Assembly (NCBI RefSeq): GCF_011745145.1
Contig: NZ_CP050191.1
Span: 4,047,327-4,111,326, forward strand
Source of the DNA: Mycobacterium sp. DL440
GTDB lineage: Bacteria; Actinomycetota; Actinomycetes; Mycobacteriales; Mycobacteriaceae
DNA length: 64,000 bases
Direction: 5' to 3'
Shown here: positions 25,164 through 34,154 of the stretch, in pieces
Numbering within the stretch: position 1 is the stretch's first letter
Layout of the letters: each line of letters opens with the position of its first letter
Notes under the pieces: generated by a model
Told to the model about the DNA's origin: nothing
Databases searched by the model: none
The model's input: the letters and a program-made list of their open reading frames with translations, nothing else
Made by a program: the position numbers and the translations under genes

Positions 25164-27230
25164 ATGTCACAGCCCACTCCTCCCCGTCTGCACACCGCCA
25201 AAACAGCAGCCACCGCGGCGGCAATCGTCGCGACTACGGCAGCGCTGACCGCGGGCGTCGCATCCTCCGCGCCAGAGGCGTTGGCAGCCCACAACCGCAG
25301 TGTGCAAGCGGATGTCGAGCTGACGGCCGGCGTCGGCCAGGTCCCCGATATCGTCGGGATCTACGGGGTCGGCCCGATCTTCTGGACCGCGCAAGCCCTC
25401 GGAATCACGCCCGAGAACGTGATCAAGGCCGCCGGCGGGCTGACCGGCAACACGGCGTTGGCCGACACCGTCATCGGGCTGCTGAACTTCCTCGACGCCG
25501 TGTCGCCGGTCGAGGCCGGCGTCAAGGGCCCGCTGCCCAGTGATGCGTACGACGCGGTCAAGGATCTTGACTACACCACCACCGGTTTGGCTCAGATGCT
25601 CGGCCTGGACGACAACGTCATCACAAAGAAGTTTCTCGACTGGGTGGTCAACCAAGCCCCCATATTGAATCAGCGTCGCGACATCATCCTGTCCGAGAGC
25701 CTGGGTGGGCTCACCACCTCACTCGCCTACCGCGACATGATCGAGGCCGTCACATCCGACAGCGACGATTGGGAGGTCGGGGTCACCGGCCAGTGGCTGA
25801 TCTTCGTCAACAACCCCAGCCGGCCGGGTGGGGGATTATTCGCGCTGGCAACACCTTTCACCAACCTGTTCGGAGTCAACTTCACCACGCCGGACGCGGG
25901 CAGCTACACCAACGCTGATGTGACCAAGGTCCTCAACACGTCGATCCTGGACATCACCTGGGCCTACAACCCGCTCTCGGATGTACCCACCACGCTGAAT
26001 CCATTGTCGTGGGCCAACTCGGCCGCCGCCGGGGTGTTCCTGACCTATCTCCTGCCCGACGAGGACAACAACATCGGCAATCACGTGCTGCCGCAGCTCG
26101 TTGCCGGAATCCTCGACGGCACGAAAGTAATGATCGACCCTACTGGGGGTCAGGGCCTGGACATGCTTCCAGGGTGGAAGAAGTTCGTCGACAGCCTGGA
26201 CTGGATCCCTGTCGTCCGCGATTTCCTGAACGATGTCACCAACGCCACCAAGTTCCCCGGCAACGCCACGTACATCACCTATGACTCGGGCAATCTCCCG
26301 TTGCTCGAGCCGTTCCGGATGGCCCCGCATCTACTCAACCTCGTTCCGGGCGTTGACATCCCGACCCCGCTGACCGACAGCATCGAGCCTGCGCTGCGGA
26401 AGCTGGTCAACATGGGGTACCAGGACGTCGACCCCAACACCCTGGAGCGCACATTCGGTGAAGCCGGCGACCAGGCGTACCTGTGGCACTCCCCGCTCAC
26501 CCCGACCCAGCAGCTGGCCGCCAACCAGATTGTGTTCGACGCGTTGATCGACGGTATCCAGGACAACGCCCTGAACCCGGACGCCTGGAGCGCAAAACTG
26601 CCGGGCGCGAACCTCGAGCCGATCGTGAAGAACGCGGTGTCGGTGGCAGTCGCCAAAGCGCTGTCTGACGCCTTGGAGGCCGTGCAGAAGGGTGCCGACC
26701 CGGTCTTCGATGCCGTCGAGAAGGGTCTGGCCCCGGTCACCCATGCGCTCGATGACGCGAATGCTCAGATGGAAGCCGCCATCGACAACATGCTGAAGGT
26801 CAACGGCTCCACCGCCAACAAGAAGTCGGGCACCCAGTCGATCAACTCCCTCCCGTCGACCGGCAGCCAGTTGAAGACGTTGAGCATCGAGGCGCCCGAT
26901 ACGGACACCGATGCCAAGCCCGCACCGCTCAAGGACGCGCTCAACAACCTTGGTCTGGACCAGGATTCGTTGAAGGACAACGAGGTCTCCAAGAACATCA
27001 CGAAGCTCTCGGACTCCGTGAAGACCAAGGCCAAGGCCCGTCATGCCACCGACGCGAACAATCCGCTCAAAAAGTCGGTGAAAGAGACCATCGCCAAAGT
27101 GGACAAGGCCGGCAAGGACACGGTCAAGAAGCTCGACAAAACGGCCGATGACACCAAGGCGAAGGTCAAGGAGTCGAAGAAGCAGGCCAACAATGCGAAG
27201 GCCGAGAAGAAAGCCAAGTCGGCCGCGTAA
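25164..27230 (+). CDS. Secreted PE-PPE-fold protein with lysine-rich C-terminal tail
   Basis: The protein has 688 residues. An N-terminal signal sequence (about 1-42, Ala/Thr-rich, ending near ALA-AHN) is followed by a domain resembling the PE-PPE alpha/beta hydrolase domain: FVNNPSRPGGGLFALATP, ITWAYNPLSDVPTTLNPLSW and SGNLPLLEPFRM...LRKLVNMGYQDVDP. The expected GxSxG nucleophile region reads SESLGG, so the first glycine is Ser; activity is uncertain. No PE or PPE head is present. From about residue 545 the protein becomes low-complexity, ending with a histone-H1-like Lys/Ala tail (KKLDKTADDTKAKVKE...). The ATG at 25164 was chosen because it opens the signal peptide. Function unknown. Confidence 0.75.
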   Translation: MSQPTPPRLHTAKTAATAAAIVATTAALTAGVASSAPEALAAHNRSVQADVELTAGVGQVPDIVGIYGVGPIFWTAQALGITPENVIKAAGGLTGNTALADTVIGLLNFLDAVSPVEAGVKGPLPSDAYDAVKDLDYTTTGLAQMLGLDDNVITKKFLDWVVNQAPILNQRRDIILSESLGGLTTSLAYRDMIEAVTSDSDDWEVGVTGQWLIFVNNPSRPGGGLFALATPFTNLFGVNFTTPDAGSYTNADVTKVLNTSILDITWAYNPLSDVPTTLNPLSWANSAAAGVFLTYLLPDEDNNIGNHVLPQLVAGILDGTKVMIDPTGGQGLDMLPGWKKFVDSLDWIPVVRDFLNDVTNATKFPGNATYITYDSGNLPLLEPFRMAPHLLNLVPGVDIPTPLTDSIEPALRKLVNMGYQDVDPNTLERTFGEAGDQAYLWHSPLTPTQQLAANQIVFDALIDGIQDNALNPDAWSAKLPGANLEPIVKNAVSVAVAKALSDALEAVQKGADPVFDAVEKGLAPVTHALDDANAQMEAAIDNMLKVNGSTANKKSGTQSINSLPSTGSQLKTLSIEAPDTDTDAKPAPLKDALNNLGLDQDSLKDNEVSKNITKLSDSVKTKAKARHATDANNPLKKSVKETIAKVDKAGKDTVKKLDKTADDTKAKVKESKKQANNAKAEKKAKSAA

Positions 27231-27270
27231 TCGCTGACAGCCCCGGTAACGCGTCGGTAGCGTGGCCAAC

Positions 27271-28032
27271 ATGCCACGCACTGTGCTCGTCACCGGGGCG
27301 ACCGGCAGTCTCGGTCACCATGTGGTGCCTGAGGCGATCGATGCCGGTCATCAGGTCCGCGCATTGAGCCGCCGTGAGCGGGTCGGTTACACGGGCGTGC
27401 ACTGGCATCAGGCCGACCTGCTGTCCCCCGGCAGTTTGGATGCCGCACTCGACGACGTGGACGTCGTCGTCCATTGCGCCACGCAACCCACCGGAGGCAA
27501 GGACGTCCGTGCGGCCAGGAACCTGATCGAGGCCGTACGACGCAAAGGCGTCGAGCATCTCGTCTATATCTCGATCGTGGGTGTCGACGACATCCCGTTG
27601 CCCTACTACAAGACCAAGCTCCGGGTCGAGCAGGCGCTCGAGACGTCCGGGGTCGGGCACACGATCCTGCGTGCGACGCAGTTCCACGAGCTAATCGAAA
27701 AGATGTTCTCGGCGCAGCGATTTTCGCCCGTTTTGTGGGCGTTACGCGACGTCCGATTCCAGCCGATCGACACCCGGGATGTGGCCGCCCGACTGGTCGC
27801 GCTGATCGATTCCGAGCCGTCCGGGCGGGTGCCCGACATCGGCGGCCCCAGCGTCCACAGTCACCCAGAATTGGGACAGATGTATCTGTCAGCACACAAC
27901 AGCGTGCGCCGGGTGGCCAGATTCACGATCCCCGGCCGGATCGTCGCCGGTTACAGGTCGGGGGCCAATCTGACCCCGGAAAATGCGGTCGAGGGCGTTT
28001 CCTTCCAGGACTATCTGGGCACCGGCGGATAG
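27271..28032 (+). CDS. NAD(P)-dependent atypical SDR (NmrA/NAD-epimerase-like)
   Basis: The protein has 253 residues from the ATG at 27271. The N-terminal TGATGSLGHHV motif is the TGxxGxxG nucleotide-binding loop of atypical short-chain dehydrogenases; ALSRRER follows strand 2, where a basic patch favours NADPH. The YYKTKLRVEQAL segment gives a YxxxK-like pair. Such enzymes act as oxidoreductases or redox sensors on diverse substrates. A GTG at 27262 is an alternative start. It follows the PE-PPE-fold gene by 40 bp on the same strand. Confidence 0.82.
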   Translation: MPRTVLVTGATGSLGHHVVPEAIDAGHQVRALSRRERVGYTGVHWHQADLLSPGSLDAALDDVDVVVHCATQPTGGKDVRAARNLIEAVRRKGVEHLVYISIVGVDDIPLPYYKTKLRVEQALETSGVGHTILRATQFHELIEKMFSAQRFSPVLWALRDVRFQPIDTRDVAARLVALIDSEPSGRVPDIGGPSVHSHPELGQMYLSAHNSVRRVARFTIPGRIVAGYRSGANLTPENAVEGVSFQDYLGTGG

Positions 28033-28129
28033 ATCACCGGCGCCGGATAGCGGCAACTACCGCACCCCCGGCGACGCAGTTTGGCTACTGGTCTTGCATG
28101 TGACAGCGATCGTCGTAGGCTCGACAGCG

Positions 28130-28711
28130 ATGAGCACTTCAGCGCCGCAGGACCGGTCGATGCGGGCTGCCGACACCGACCGCATCCAGGTGGCGCAGCT
28201 GCTCACGGATGCTGCCGCCGCGGGCCGGCTGCCGATGAACGAATACGAGGACCGGCTAGCAAAGGCCTACGCGGCGCAGACCTATGACGATCTGGCCCGG
28301 CTCAGCCGCGACCTTCCCGGCGCGGTGAACTGTTCGGCCAGCCAGTGTCGCCCCGCCCCGTCGACGCTGCTACTGGCGATCATGAGTGGGTTCGAGCGCC
28401 GCGGCCGATGGAACGTGCCGAAAAAGCTGACGACGTTCGCACTCTTCGGTGGCGGAGTGGTCGATCTGCGCTACGCCGATTTCACCGCACCCGACGTCGA
28501 TGTCCGCACCTATTCGATCTTCGGCGGGCAGACCATCCTGGTACCATCCGAGGTGAATGTGGATGTCGATGGTGTGGGCGTGATGGGGAACTTCGATCAC
28601 AGCGTCGACGGGGCCGGCACGTCCGGGGCACCGCGGGTCCACATCCGCGGTTTCTCCCTGTGGGGCAGCGTCAGCGTCAAACGCAGGAAGCGCCGTAACC
28701 AGATCGATTGA
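28130..28711 (+). CDS. DUF1707 and LiaF-like domain protein
   Basis: The protein has 193 residues. An N-terminal DUF1707 domain (MRAADTDRIQVAQLLTDAAAAGRLPMNEYEDRL) is followed by a C-terminal beta-helical domain like the cell-wall-active antibiotics response/LiaF family (FGGGVVDLRYADF, YSIFGGQTILVPSEVNV). DUF1707 proteins are common in actinobacteria and are often tied to envelope stress, but their role is not established. No transmembrane helix is obvious. The strong terminator at 28720-28745 follows directly. Confidence 0.83.
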   Translation: MSTSAPQDRSMRAADTDRIQVAQLLTDAAAAGRLPMNEYEDRLAKAYAAQTYDDLARLSRDLPGAVNCSASQCRPAPSTLLLAIMSGFERRGRWNVPKKLTTFALFGGGVVDLRYADFTAPDVDVRTYSIFGGQTILVPSEVNVDVDGVGVMGNFDHSVDGAGTSGAPRVHIRGFSLWGSVSVKRRKRRNQID

Positions 28712-28719
28712 AAGACAGA

Positions 28720-28745
28720 ACGGGCGGGCCAGAAGGCCCGCCCGT
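28720..28745. terminator. Bidirectional intrinsic terminator
   Basis: ACGGGCGGGCC-AGAA-GGCCCGCCCGT, an 11-bp perfect stem between the convergent DUF1707 gene and the secreted protein at 28764. Confidence 0.85.
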
Positions 28746-28763
28746 CGTGGTATCCGGTAACTG

Positions 28764-29342
28764 TCAGCAGCTGGCTGCCTGTGCGCTCACCTTCATGCCG
28801 CCCGCCGCAACGCAGTTCGACGGCTTGACGGTGGAACCCAACTTGGCCGCGACCGTCGAGGTATTACCACCGGCCAGCTTGGGCAGGACGCCCGGCAGGT
28901 TCTTCTCCTCAGGCAGCGCAAGGCCGCGCGCCTGGAGGTCGTCGTAGTAGTACTTGCCGGCGTTCACGTTCAGCTCGCCCTTGACGACCCCGTTGGTGCC
29001 GGGATCGACCTTGCCGGTCTTGGGGTCGACGACGCCCGTGCTCGTGGTCCCGTAGTTCAGGTGGTAGACCTTGCCCAGATCGCTGTCGTCGAGGGCCTTG
29101 TTGACAGGGGTCTTCTGGTTGAAGATGTGATCGCCGACGGCCTGCGTGACGCGGACGCCCGGCGCCGGGTTACCCAGATCGGGACGCCCGACGGAATCAG
29201 CGGACGGGTTACCGGTGTGGGTGGGCACAGCGAGCGCCATCCCGGCCGGCCCGGTCATCGCCAGCGCACCGCCCGCGAGGATCCCACCTACCAAAGTCCG
29301 GCCCCGTACCGACCGCTCGGAGATCTTCCGATGTTTTGCCAT
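28764..29342 (-). CDS. Secreted protein of unknown function
   Basis: The protein has 192 residues from ATG 29342. A basic start (MAKHRKISERSVRGR) and hydrophobic stretch ending GMALAVPTH give a signal peptide of about 41 residues. The mature part is moderately polar with a NAGKYYYDDLQARGL segment and ends with two cysteines 15 residues apart (SNC...ASC) that could form a disulfide. No known domain was recognised. It is monocistronic between two terminators. An in-frame earlier start at 29375 exists but is less likely because the signal peptide begins at 29342. Confidence 0.7.
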   Translation of the reverse strand: MAKHRKISERSVRGRTLVGGILAGGALAMTGPAGMALAVPTHTGNPSADSVGRPDLGNPAPGVRVTQAVGDHIFNQKTPVNKALDDSDLGKVYHLNYGTTSTGVVDPKTGKVDPGTNGVVKGELNVNAGKYYYDDLQARGLALPEEKNLPGVLPKLAGGNTSTVAAKLGSTVKPSNCVAAGGMKVSAQAASC

Positions 29343-29543
29343 GCCTGTAACCTCTCGTGATTGGCGTTGCGCCACAGCTGAATTGGAGCCCGCCGCTGAA
29401 CATTGCCACTGGCCCGCCAGCGAACCTAAGTCACCGCGAGCAGGCGCGATAGGTACTGGCGACGTTGTTCATTTGCTGTTCGACGCTCGATCATGAGAAT
29501 TCACAGGGCCTACACAGGTACCGGCCAAGCGTGTGAAAACGCA

Positions 29544-29572
29544 ACGGCCCCCTCCGTTTTGGAGGGGGCCGT
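29544..29572 (-). terminator. Intrinsic terminator after the first secreted paralogue
   Basis: ACGGCCCCCTCC-GTTTT-GGAGGGGGCCGT, 12-bp perfect stem, 19 bp past the stop of the gene at 29591-31222. Confidence 0.85.
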
Positions 29573-29590
29573 GACGTAAAGGAGCTGTTG

Positions 29591-31222
29591 CTAGTCCTTC
29601 TTATCCTTGCTGCCGCTGCTGTCGCTGCCGGTATCGCTGGACCCGGAGCTGGAGGTGTCAGTCTTCGACTTGCCCTTCTGGTCCGCACCGGCCTTGGTCT
29701 TGGGCTTGAAGGCCTTCGTCAGATCCTTGGTGGCCTTCTCGACGAACTTCTCACCGGCCGACTTCTTGCGCTCGGTGGTACGCGACTTGGGCGTGAACTT
29801 GTTGGCAGACCCGCGGGTGGCACCGGCGCCAGCCGACTCGGTATCGCCGGCCTTCTGTTCGGTCTTGCCCGACGTCTCGTCGGTCGCGCTTGGCTTCGGC
29901 TCGGCTTCACCGGTCTTCTCTTCAGTCTCACCGGACTTCTCTTCGGACACAGGCTCTTTGACCTCTTCGACCGCTGCGGGCACCTTGACGGCGGTCGCGG
30001 GGTTGAGAGTCAATTTCAGGTTCGACAGCTTGGGAAGCTCGAACTTCGGCGCCTCAGGCTGTGAAACATCCGTGGCCGGCGTGGTGGTCTCGGCACCGTC
30101 CTCGGTGGCGCTCTCGGTCTTGTCGACCGTGGCACTGTCTTCGACGGCCTGCTTACCGTCCTCGGTGTCGAGTTTGAGGTTGATGAGCTTGTCCAGAGCC
30201 GGCAACGCCTTGCGAGCCGAGGCAAGGACCGCGGTGCCACTCTTGGTGCTCGCGGCGTCCGCGCCCTCCTCGTCGGGATCCGCAGGTTCCGCGCCGGGCG
30301 CCGGTGCACCGAGAACCCGATCGACGACGTAGTTGATGATGCCGTCGATCCCCTGGTTGTATTCCTTGCCGTCGGTCTCCACGGGACCGCCGAAGAAGAA
30401 GATGCTCGTCGCGGCGGCCAGATCAGGGCCGGCCAGGGGGACACCGCTTGCGGCCAGAGTGAGTATCGCCCCGGTGTAGGTGAGCCAGTTGTGCGACAGA
30501 TCCTCCACGGTGGCCAGCGCCTGGCCGACCAGACCATTGGCTCCGCCGGTCAGCTCGGAAGCGACAACCTTGATGGTCTCTTCGATTCCCGCCTCGAACA
30601 GGTAGCTGGTGAAGTTGAGGTAGGCAAAATCGGCGGCATCCGAGATCAGCGGCACACCGGCACTCGCGATCTCGTCCAGGATCTGGTCGCCCAGGTAATA
30701 GGCAACGCCCACTAGCCCATCACGGGTGATATTGCCCGGAATGTATCCGGTTCCGTAGTTCGGCTCGTCTCCCTCCCCGTTAACGAGCTTGAGGTTGCCG
30801 TTTTCATCCTCCACGTACACGGGGATTCCGACATAAGGAACCCCGTCCGCATCCAGCTGCGTAGTAAGCGCTTGCCCGTTCGCATTCAGCGCTCGCACCC
30901 AACGAGGCTTGCCGTCCTCGCCCACTCCGTCTTGAACGTAAAGCTCGTACGAGCCTCCGTAGTACGGGTCGTACGAGCTGCCGACGTGGCCGCCATAGCC
31001 GTCAACCCGGAAGAAGATGTCGGAAAGATAGTTGATATCTATATCGCTGAGCCCGAGCAGGTTCAGCTCACTGACAGTGACCGACTTCTTCGACTGCATC
31101 GCCGCCGCATCGCTGGCGGCGATCGCGATGTTCGGCGGGGTCATCAGCCCTGGTGTCGCCGCGATAATGGCACCAGCACTCGCGAGCACAACGCCGGTGG
31201 TGAGGAGCGGACGGACTGCCAT
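29591..31222 (-). CDS. Secreted mycobacterial paralogue A with charged low-complexity tail
   Basis: The protein has 543 residues. The N-terminus MAVRPLLTTGVVLASAGAI is a signal peptide of a type recurrent in mycobacterial secreted proteins. Residues about 45-300 form a unique domain (GLVGVAYYLGDQIL, IDGIINYVVDRVLG). The C-terminal 230 residues are low-complexity and strongly charged (Glu/Lys/Thr/Ser), ending in a Ser/Gly/Asp/Lys tail. The same signal, the AYYL block, the YVVD block and an ANKFTP motif recur in the gene at 31954, so they are tandem paralogues. No enzymatic motif was found; surface or cell-wall association is an inference. Confidence 0.75.
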   Translation of the reverse strand: MAVRPLLTTGVVLASAGAIIAATPGLMTPPNIAIAASDAAAMQSKKSVTVSELNLLGLSDIDINYLSDIFFRVDGYGGHVGSSYDPYYGGSYELYVQDGVGEDGKPRWVRALNANGQALTTQLDADGVPYVGIPVYVEDENGNLKLVNGEGDEPNYGTGYIPGNITRDGLVGVAYYLGDQILDEIASAGVPLISDAADFAYLNFTSYLFEAGIEETIKVVASELTGGANGLVGQALATVEDLSHNWLTYTGAILTLAASGVPLAGPDLAAATSIFFFGGPVETDGKEYNQGIDGIINYVVDRVLGAPAPGAEPADPDEEGADAASTKSGTAVLASARKALPALDKLINLKLDTEDGKQAVEDSATVDKTESATEDGAETTTPATDVSQPEAPKFELPKLSNLKLTLNPATAVKVPAAVEEVKEPVSEEKSGETEEKTGEAEPKPSATDETSGKTEQKAGDTESAGAGATRGSANKFTPKSRTTERKKSAGEKFVEKATKDLTKAFKPKTKAGADQKGKSKTDTSSSGSSDTGSDSSGSKDKKD

Positions 31223-31953
31223 GTGGGTGTGGCCCCTTATCTCAAGCGCGAGCCGGATTCCTGAGAATCCGGCTCGGTATCTGCGTACTACCTTAGAAGT
31301 CTTTGAGAAGGGTAATTCCCGTCACCACCTCCCGCAACCCGTCTCGAGGCCGGACAGGAGCTTCCGATGCGCCCCCGCAGCGCCGTTTTTGCGGGGCGAC
31401 TCCGACAAATATTTGGATACCGAACGAGGCATTCCGGAGCGGTTCACTTTCAGCTAATTTCGAATATCGTTGCCGCCGCGCTCACTGGACCCAAAAGTGC
31501 GTGTTACGGCGGGTGGAATCCGTTGCGTGACCGCCGGGCGTACCGGTCCGGCACACTCGCGCGCGTGGTTCGATCAAGTCGGCGCAAACCCGCGGCGCGC
31601 CCCTCATATCCCTAGGTCAACGCGCTTGATTCCGGTGGAAGGCCGCCACCGATCCACCGGAACTCGACGTGGGCCGTCCCAGGCGACGCGGCCGCGGTGC
31701 GGAACTACGGACCACGTCGATCGGCCTGCCAAAAGCCATCCGCTTAAAGTCGTTGCCCGCCGCCTCGAAAAACGATCGCTGCTGCCATTGATTTGGGTCG
31801 AGGTTTACCGAGTGAGAACGGCCCCGAGAAACGCCGTCCAGGCTTCGCCTTACGAATCGGTCAATAAGACCAGGTCACGGGCCCGAGCGAACATCCTGAC
31901 CGTCGTCACACCCTGAGAAAAAACTGAGATCGCACTCAGGTTCCCGGCCGTGG
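31223..31953. other. 731-bp gene-free interval between the two secreted paralogues
   Basis: Frames open here on the plus strand but none has a ribosome-binding site, codon pattern or recognisable product. The only clear structure is the terminator at 31918-31940 (minus strand). The rest must include the promoter of paralogue A. Confidence 0.5.
31918..31940 (-). terminator. Intrinsic terminator after the second secreted paralogue
   Basis: On the minus strand: CTGAG-TGCGAT-CTCAG followed by six Ts, 14 bp past the stop at 31954. Confidence 0.7.
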
Positions 31954-33516
31954 CTACTTGTCGCCGCTGCCGCCGTCGGTCCCCTTGTCCTTGCCGCCGC
32001 CAGTGGCATTCTGGACGGCCTCGCCCAACTTCTTCAGGAACTTGCTGCCGTTGGACTCGCCCTTCGGCTTGCCGTCACCGAACAAGATGGGCGGCGTGAA
32101 CTTGTTGCCGGTCTTGGTGTCGGTACCGGCTTTCGCGTCGTCGTCCGCAGTGATCTCTTTGTCCCTGATCGTGCTCTTGGGAGTGAGGGCGGGCTTCAAC
32201 TCCGGCGCCTTCAACTCGGGGACCGTCACCTCGGGCGCCTTAACCTCAGGCAGCTCAACCTCGGGCGCCTTAACCTCGGGAAGTTTGACCGCGGGCGCCT
32301 TGAACTGAGGCAGCTTGAACTCAGGCAGCTTGGGCGCCTCGAACTTCGGGGCTTCCGGCGTAGGAAGCTCGACACCCAGCGGGGTGGTTTCGGTGCCGCC
32401 CTCGACCGAGTTCTCGGTGCCGTCGGTCACGAGTCCTTCGGTGGCGTCGAGATCTTCGACAAGTTTCGTCTCGTCTGCAGCGGGCGCCTTGAACGGCAAC
32501 TTCACCAGGCCCTTGAACGGCGAATCGAACTTCGTCGACAGGTTCAGCAGCGATGCCGGCCCGGGCAGGCTGGTCAAGGCCGGGCCCGTCTCCTTCTTGG
32601 CCAGCAGCGTGGTGCTCTCAGGGCCCGACTCATCGAGCGTCTGAACACCGGGGCCGGAGTCGAGTGGGTTGATCAGGTTCGGGTTGGGCGTGGGGGTGCC
32701 CTGCGCGATCGCATCCACCACATAGGTGAACGCCGCGTAGATACCGGTATTGGCGCCGTACCCGAAGAAGAACGAGTTGGTCAGCCCGTAGGCGTAGCCG
32801 TCCTGTGGCAGGTTGTCGAGCAGCAGGTTGCCGACGAGTTGTGTTGCGCCGCCCTCGAAGAAGTCGTCGACACGGTTGGTCAGATCCAGCCGACCGGTCG
32901 GGTCCACCGCATCGATGGCAACGGCGACGGTGCGGATGGCTTGATGCGCGAGCTCGGTGAAGCCGCCCTCGAAGAAGATGTTGTCGATATCACCCAGAGG
33001 CAGGATGTTGTCACTGAGGTAGTACGCCAGGCCGGTGAAGCCCTTCTGGCACACCGCGCCTTCTGCGGTGCAGTTGCCGGGATCGTCCTGCGTGACGATC
33101 TCGCCGTCCTCACCGATCTCGTAGACGGGGGCGCCGGTGTTGTTGTAGTACTGGGCGCCGGGGACGACGGGTCCCGTGGCACGGGTCCCGTCTGCGTTGT
33201 AGAGCGGCGTGCCATGCGCGTCGACGAGGTTCCCGGTGTCTGGGCCAGTTGTGACGAGGATGCCCTCGGCCGGCTTGGGGCTTTGGCCCGGGAACCAGAG
33301 ACCGCCGTAGCCCTGGGTAAAGGACTGCCAGGCACCCTGCAGGGACAGCGCGAGCAGATTGATCTGCTCCTGCGTCAGCCTGGTCGGCGCCGGGACCACG
33401 GTCGTGGCGGCCACGGTGATCTCGTCACGGGGGACGAACAGTGCCGGAGTCGCGGCGACGATTGCGCCGGCGCTCAGGAGTGCCGCACCAGTAGTGACAA
33501 GCGGACGTACAGCCAT
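31954..33516 (-). CDS. Secreted mycobacterial paralogue B with periodic Pro/Lys/Glu repeat tail
   Basis: The protein has 520 residues. It begins MAVRPLVTTGAALLSAGAI, nearly the same signal peptide as paralogue A, and shares the GLAYYLSDNIL and YVVDAIAQG blocks of the central domain. Residues about 390-450 are a periodic segment of units such as LPEVKAPEV and LPQFKAPAV. The tail holds GNKFTPPILFGDGK and a Gly/Lys/Asp end. The start at 33516 is preferred over ATG 33522: AGGGG lies 9 nt from it, as in paralogue A. Function unknown; the repeats suggest an extended spacer crossing or binding the cell wall. Confidence 0.75.
   Translation of the reverse strand: MAVRPLVTTGAALLSAGAIVAATPALFVPRDEITVAATTVVPAPTRLTQEQINLLALSLQGAWQSFTQGYGGLWFPGQSPKPAEGILVTTGPDTGNLVDAHGTPLYNADGTRATGPVVPGAQYYNNTGAPVYEIGEDGEIVTQDDPGNCTAEGAVCQKGFTGLAYYLSDNILPLGDIDNIFFEGGFTELAHQAIRTVAVAIDAVDPTGRLDLTNRVDDFFEGGATQLVGNLLLDNLPQDGYAYGLTNSFFFGYGANTGIYAAFTYVVDAIAQGTPTPNPNLINPLDSGPGVQTLDESGPESTTLLAKKETGPALTSLPGPASLLNLSTKFDSPFKGLVKLPFKAPAADETKLVEDLDATEGLVTDGTENSVEGGTETTPLGVELPTPEAPKFEAPKLPEFKLPQFKAPAVKLPEVKAPEVELPEVKAPEVTVPELKAPELKPALTPKSTIRDKEITADDDAKAGTDTKTGNKFTPPILFGDGKPKGESNGSKFLKKLGEAVQNATGGGKDKGTDGGSGDK
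32191..32360. repeat. Degenerate tandem repeat encoding (L/A)P-x-(V/F/L)-K periodicity
   Basis: Within paralogue B about eight to ten short units alternate, for example LPEVK, APEVE, LPEVK, APEVT, VPELK, giving a recurring 15-bp DNA period of gcgcc/tcaac/ctcgg type words. It resembles expansion by slippage followed by drift. Confidence 0.75.
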
Positions 33517-34154
33517 GTGCATCGGCCCCTGCCTAGAAGTTGACCAGTGGATTTCCGAGCACTCCGGCACCGGTAGGCAACTTAGAAACTCCCGAGAAGA
33601 CTAAGGGCAGGTACCACCCGTCGCAACCGATATCGACCAATTCTGAATTGGCCGATCCGTCAAAGGACGGGCCTTTGTTGTAAACGCAAGAACTACGAAA
33701 TGTAGCGATACAGAAACCTCCGGATGCCGCTCGGCCGATGTCCCATCGGTCGCACCAGCAAGAAGTGTGCTGGCTATCGATACAGACCTCATCAAGATCC
33801 GCCAATCGGGTAGCCCTGATGGCAGACTCCGAACGCGGCCAGATTCGGACAGCCAGCAGGTCACGGCTTGTTTACGGTCACCATGAATACGCACTCCCGC
33901 CGCGGCCACCGCGAGCCCGATCAGGTTCGGCAGCAACCATGGCAGCCGCTGCTACCGCCCGGCGGTCCGCGGCAGTGCACCCGTTGCACGGTCTCGGCAA
34001 TGAACTTGCGTATTCACATTTCATCTCCCGAGAAAAGACCCTTGCCTGATCAAGGTTTATCACCGCGCAATGATTTGAATAGATCTGGGCCGAATACCCG
34101 CATTCCCGCATTTGCCCACACGCCGCCCACACCTTATAAGCGGCTGAGTTTGGC
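33517..34154. other. 638-bp gene-free interval
   Basis: Between the start of paralogue B and the end of the lipoprotein gene. It is relatively AT-rich with short open frames on both strands, none with coding support. It should contain the promoter of paralogue B; nothing else was recognised. Confidence 0.5.

Noticed and set aside
31470..31916. Open plus-strand frame of 148 codons in the gap between the paralogues
   Set aside because: No ribosome-binding site, odd Arg-rich composition and no domain.
29591..33516. PE-PPE assignment for the two secreted paralogues
   Set aside because: They lack the NPxRPxGG and NLPLL blocks seen in the 25164 protein; only the signal-peptide style is shared.
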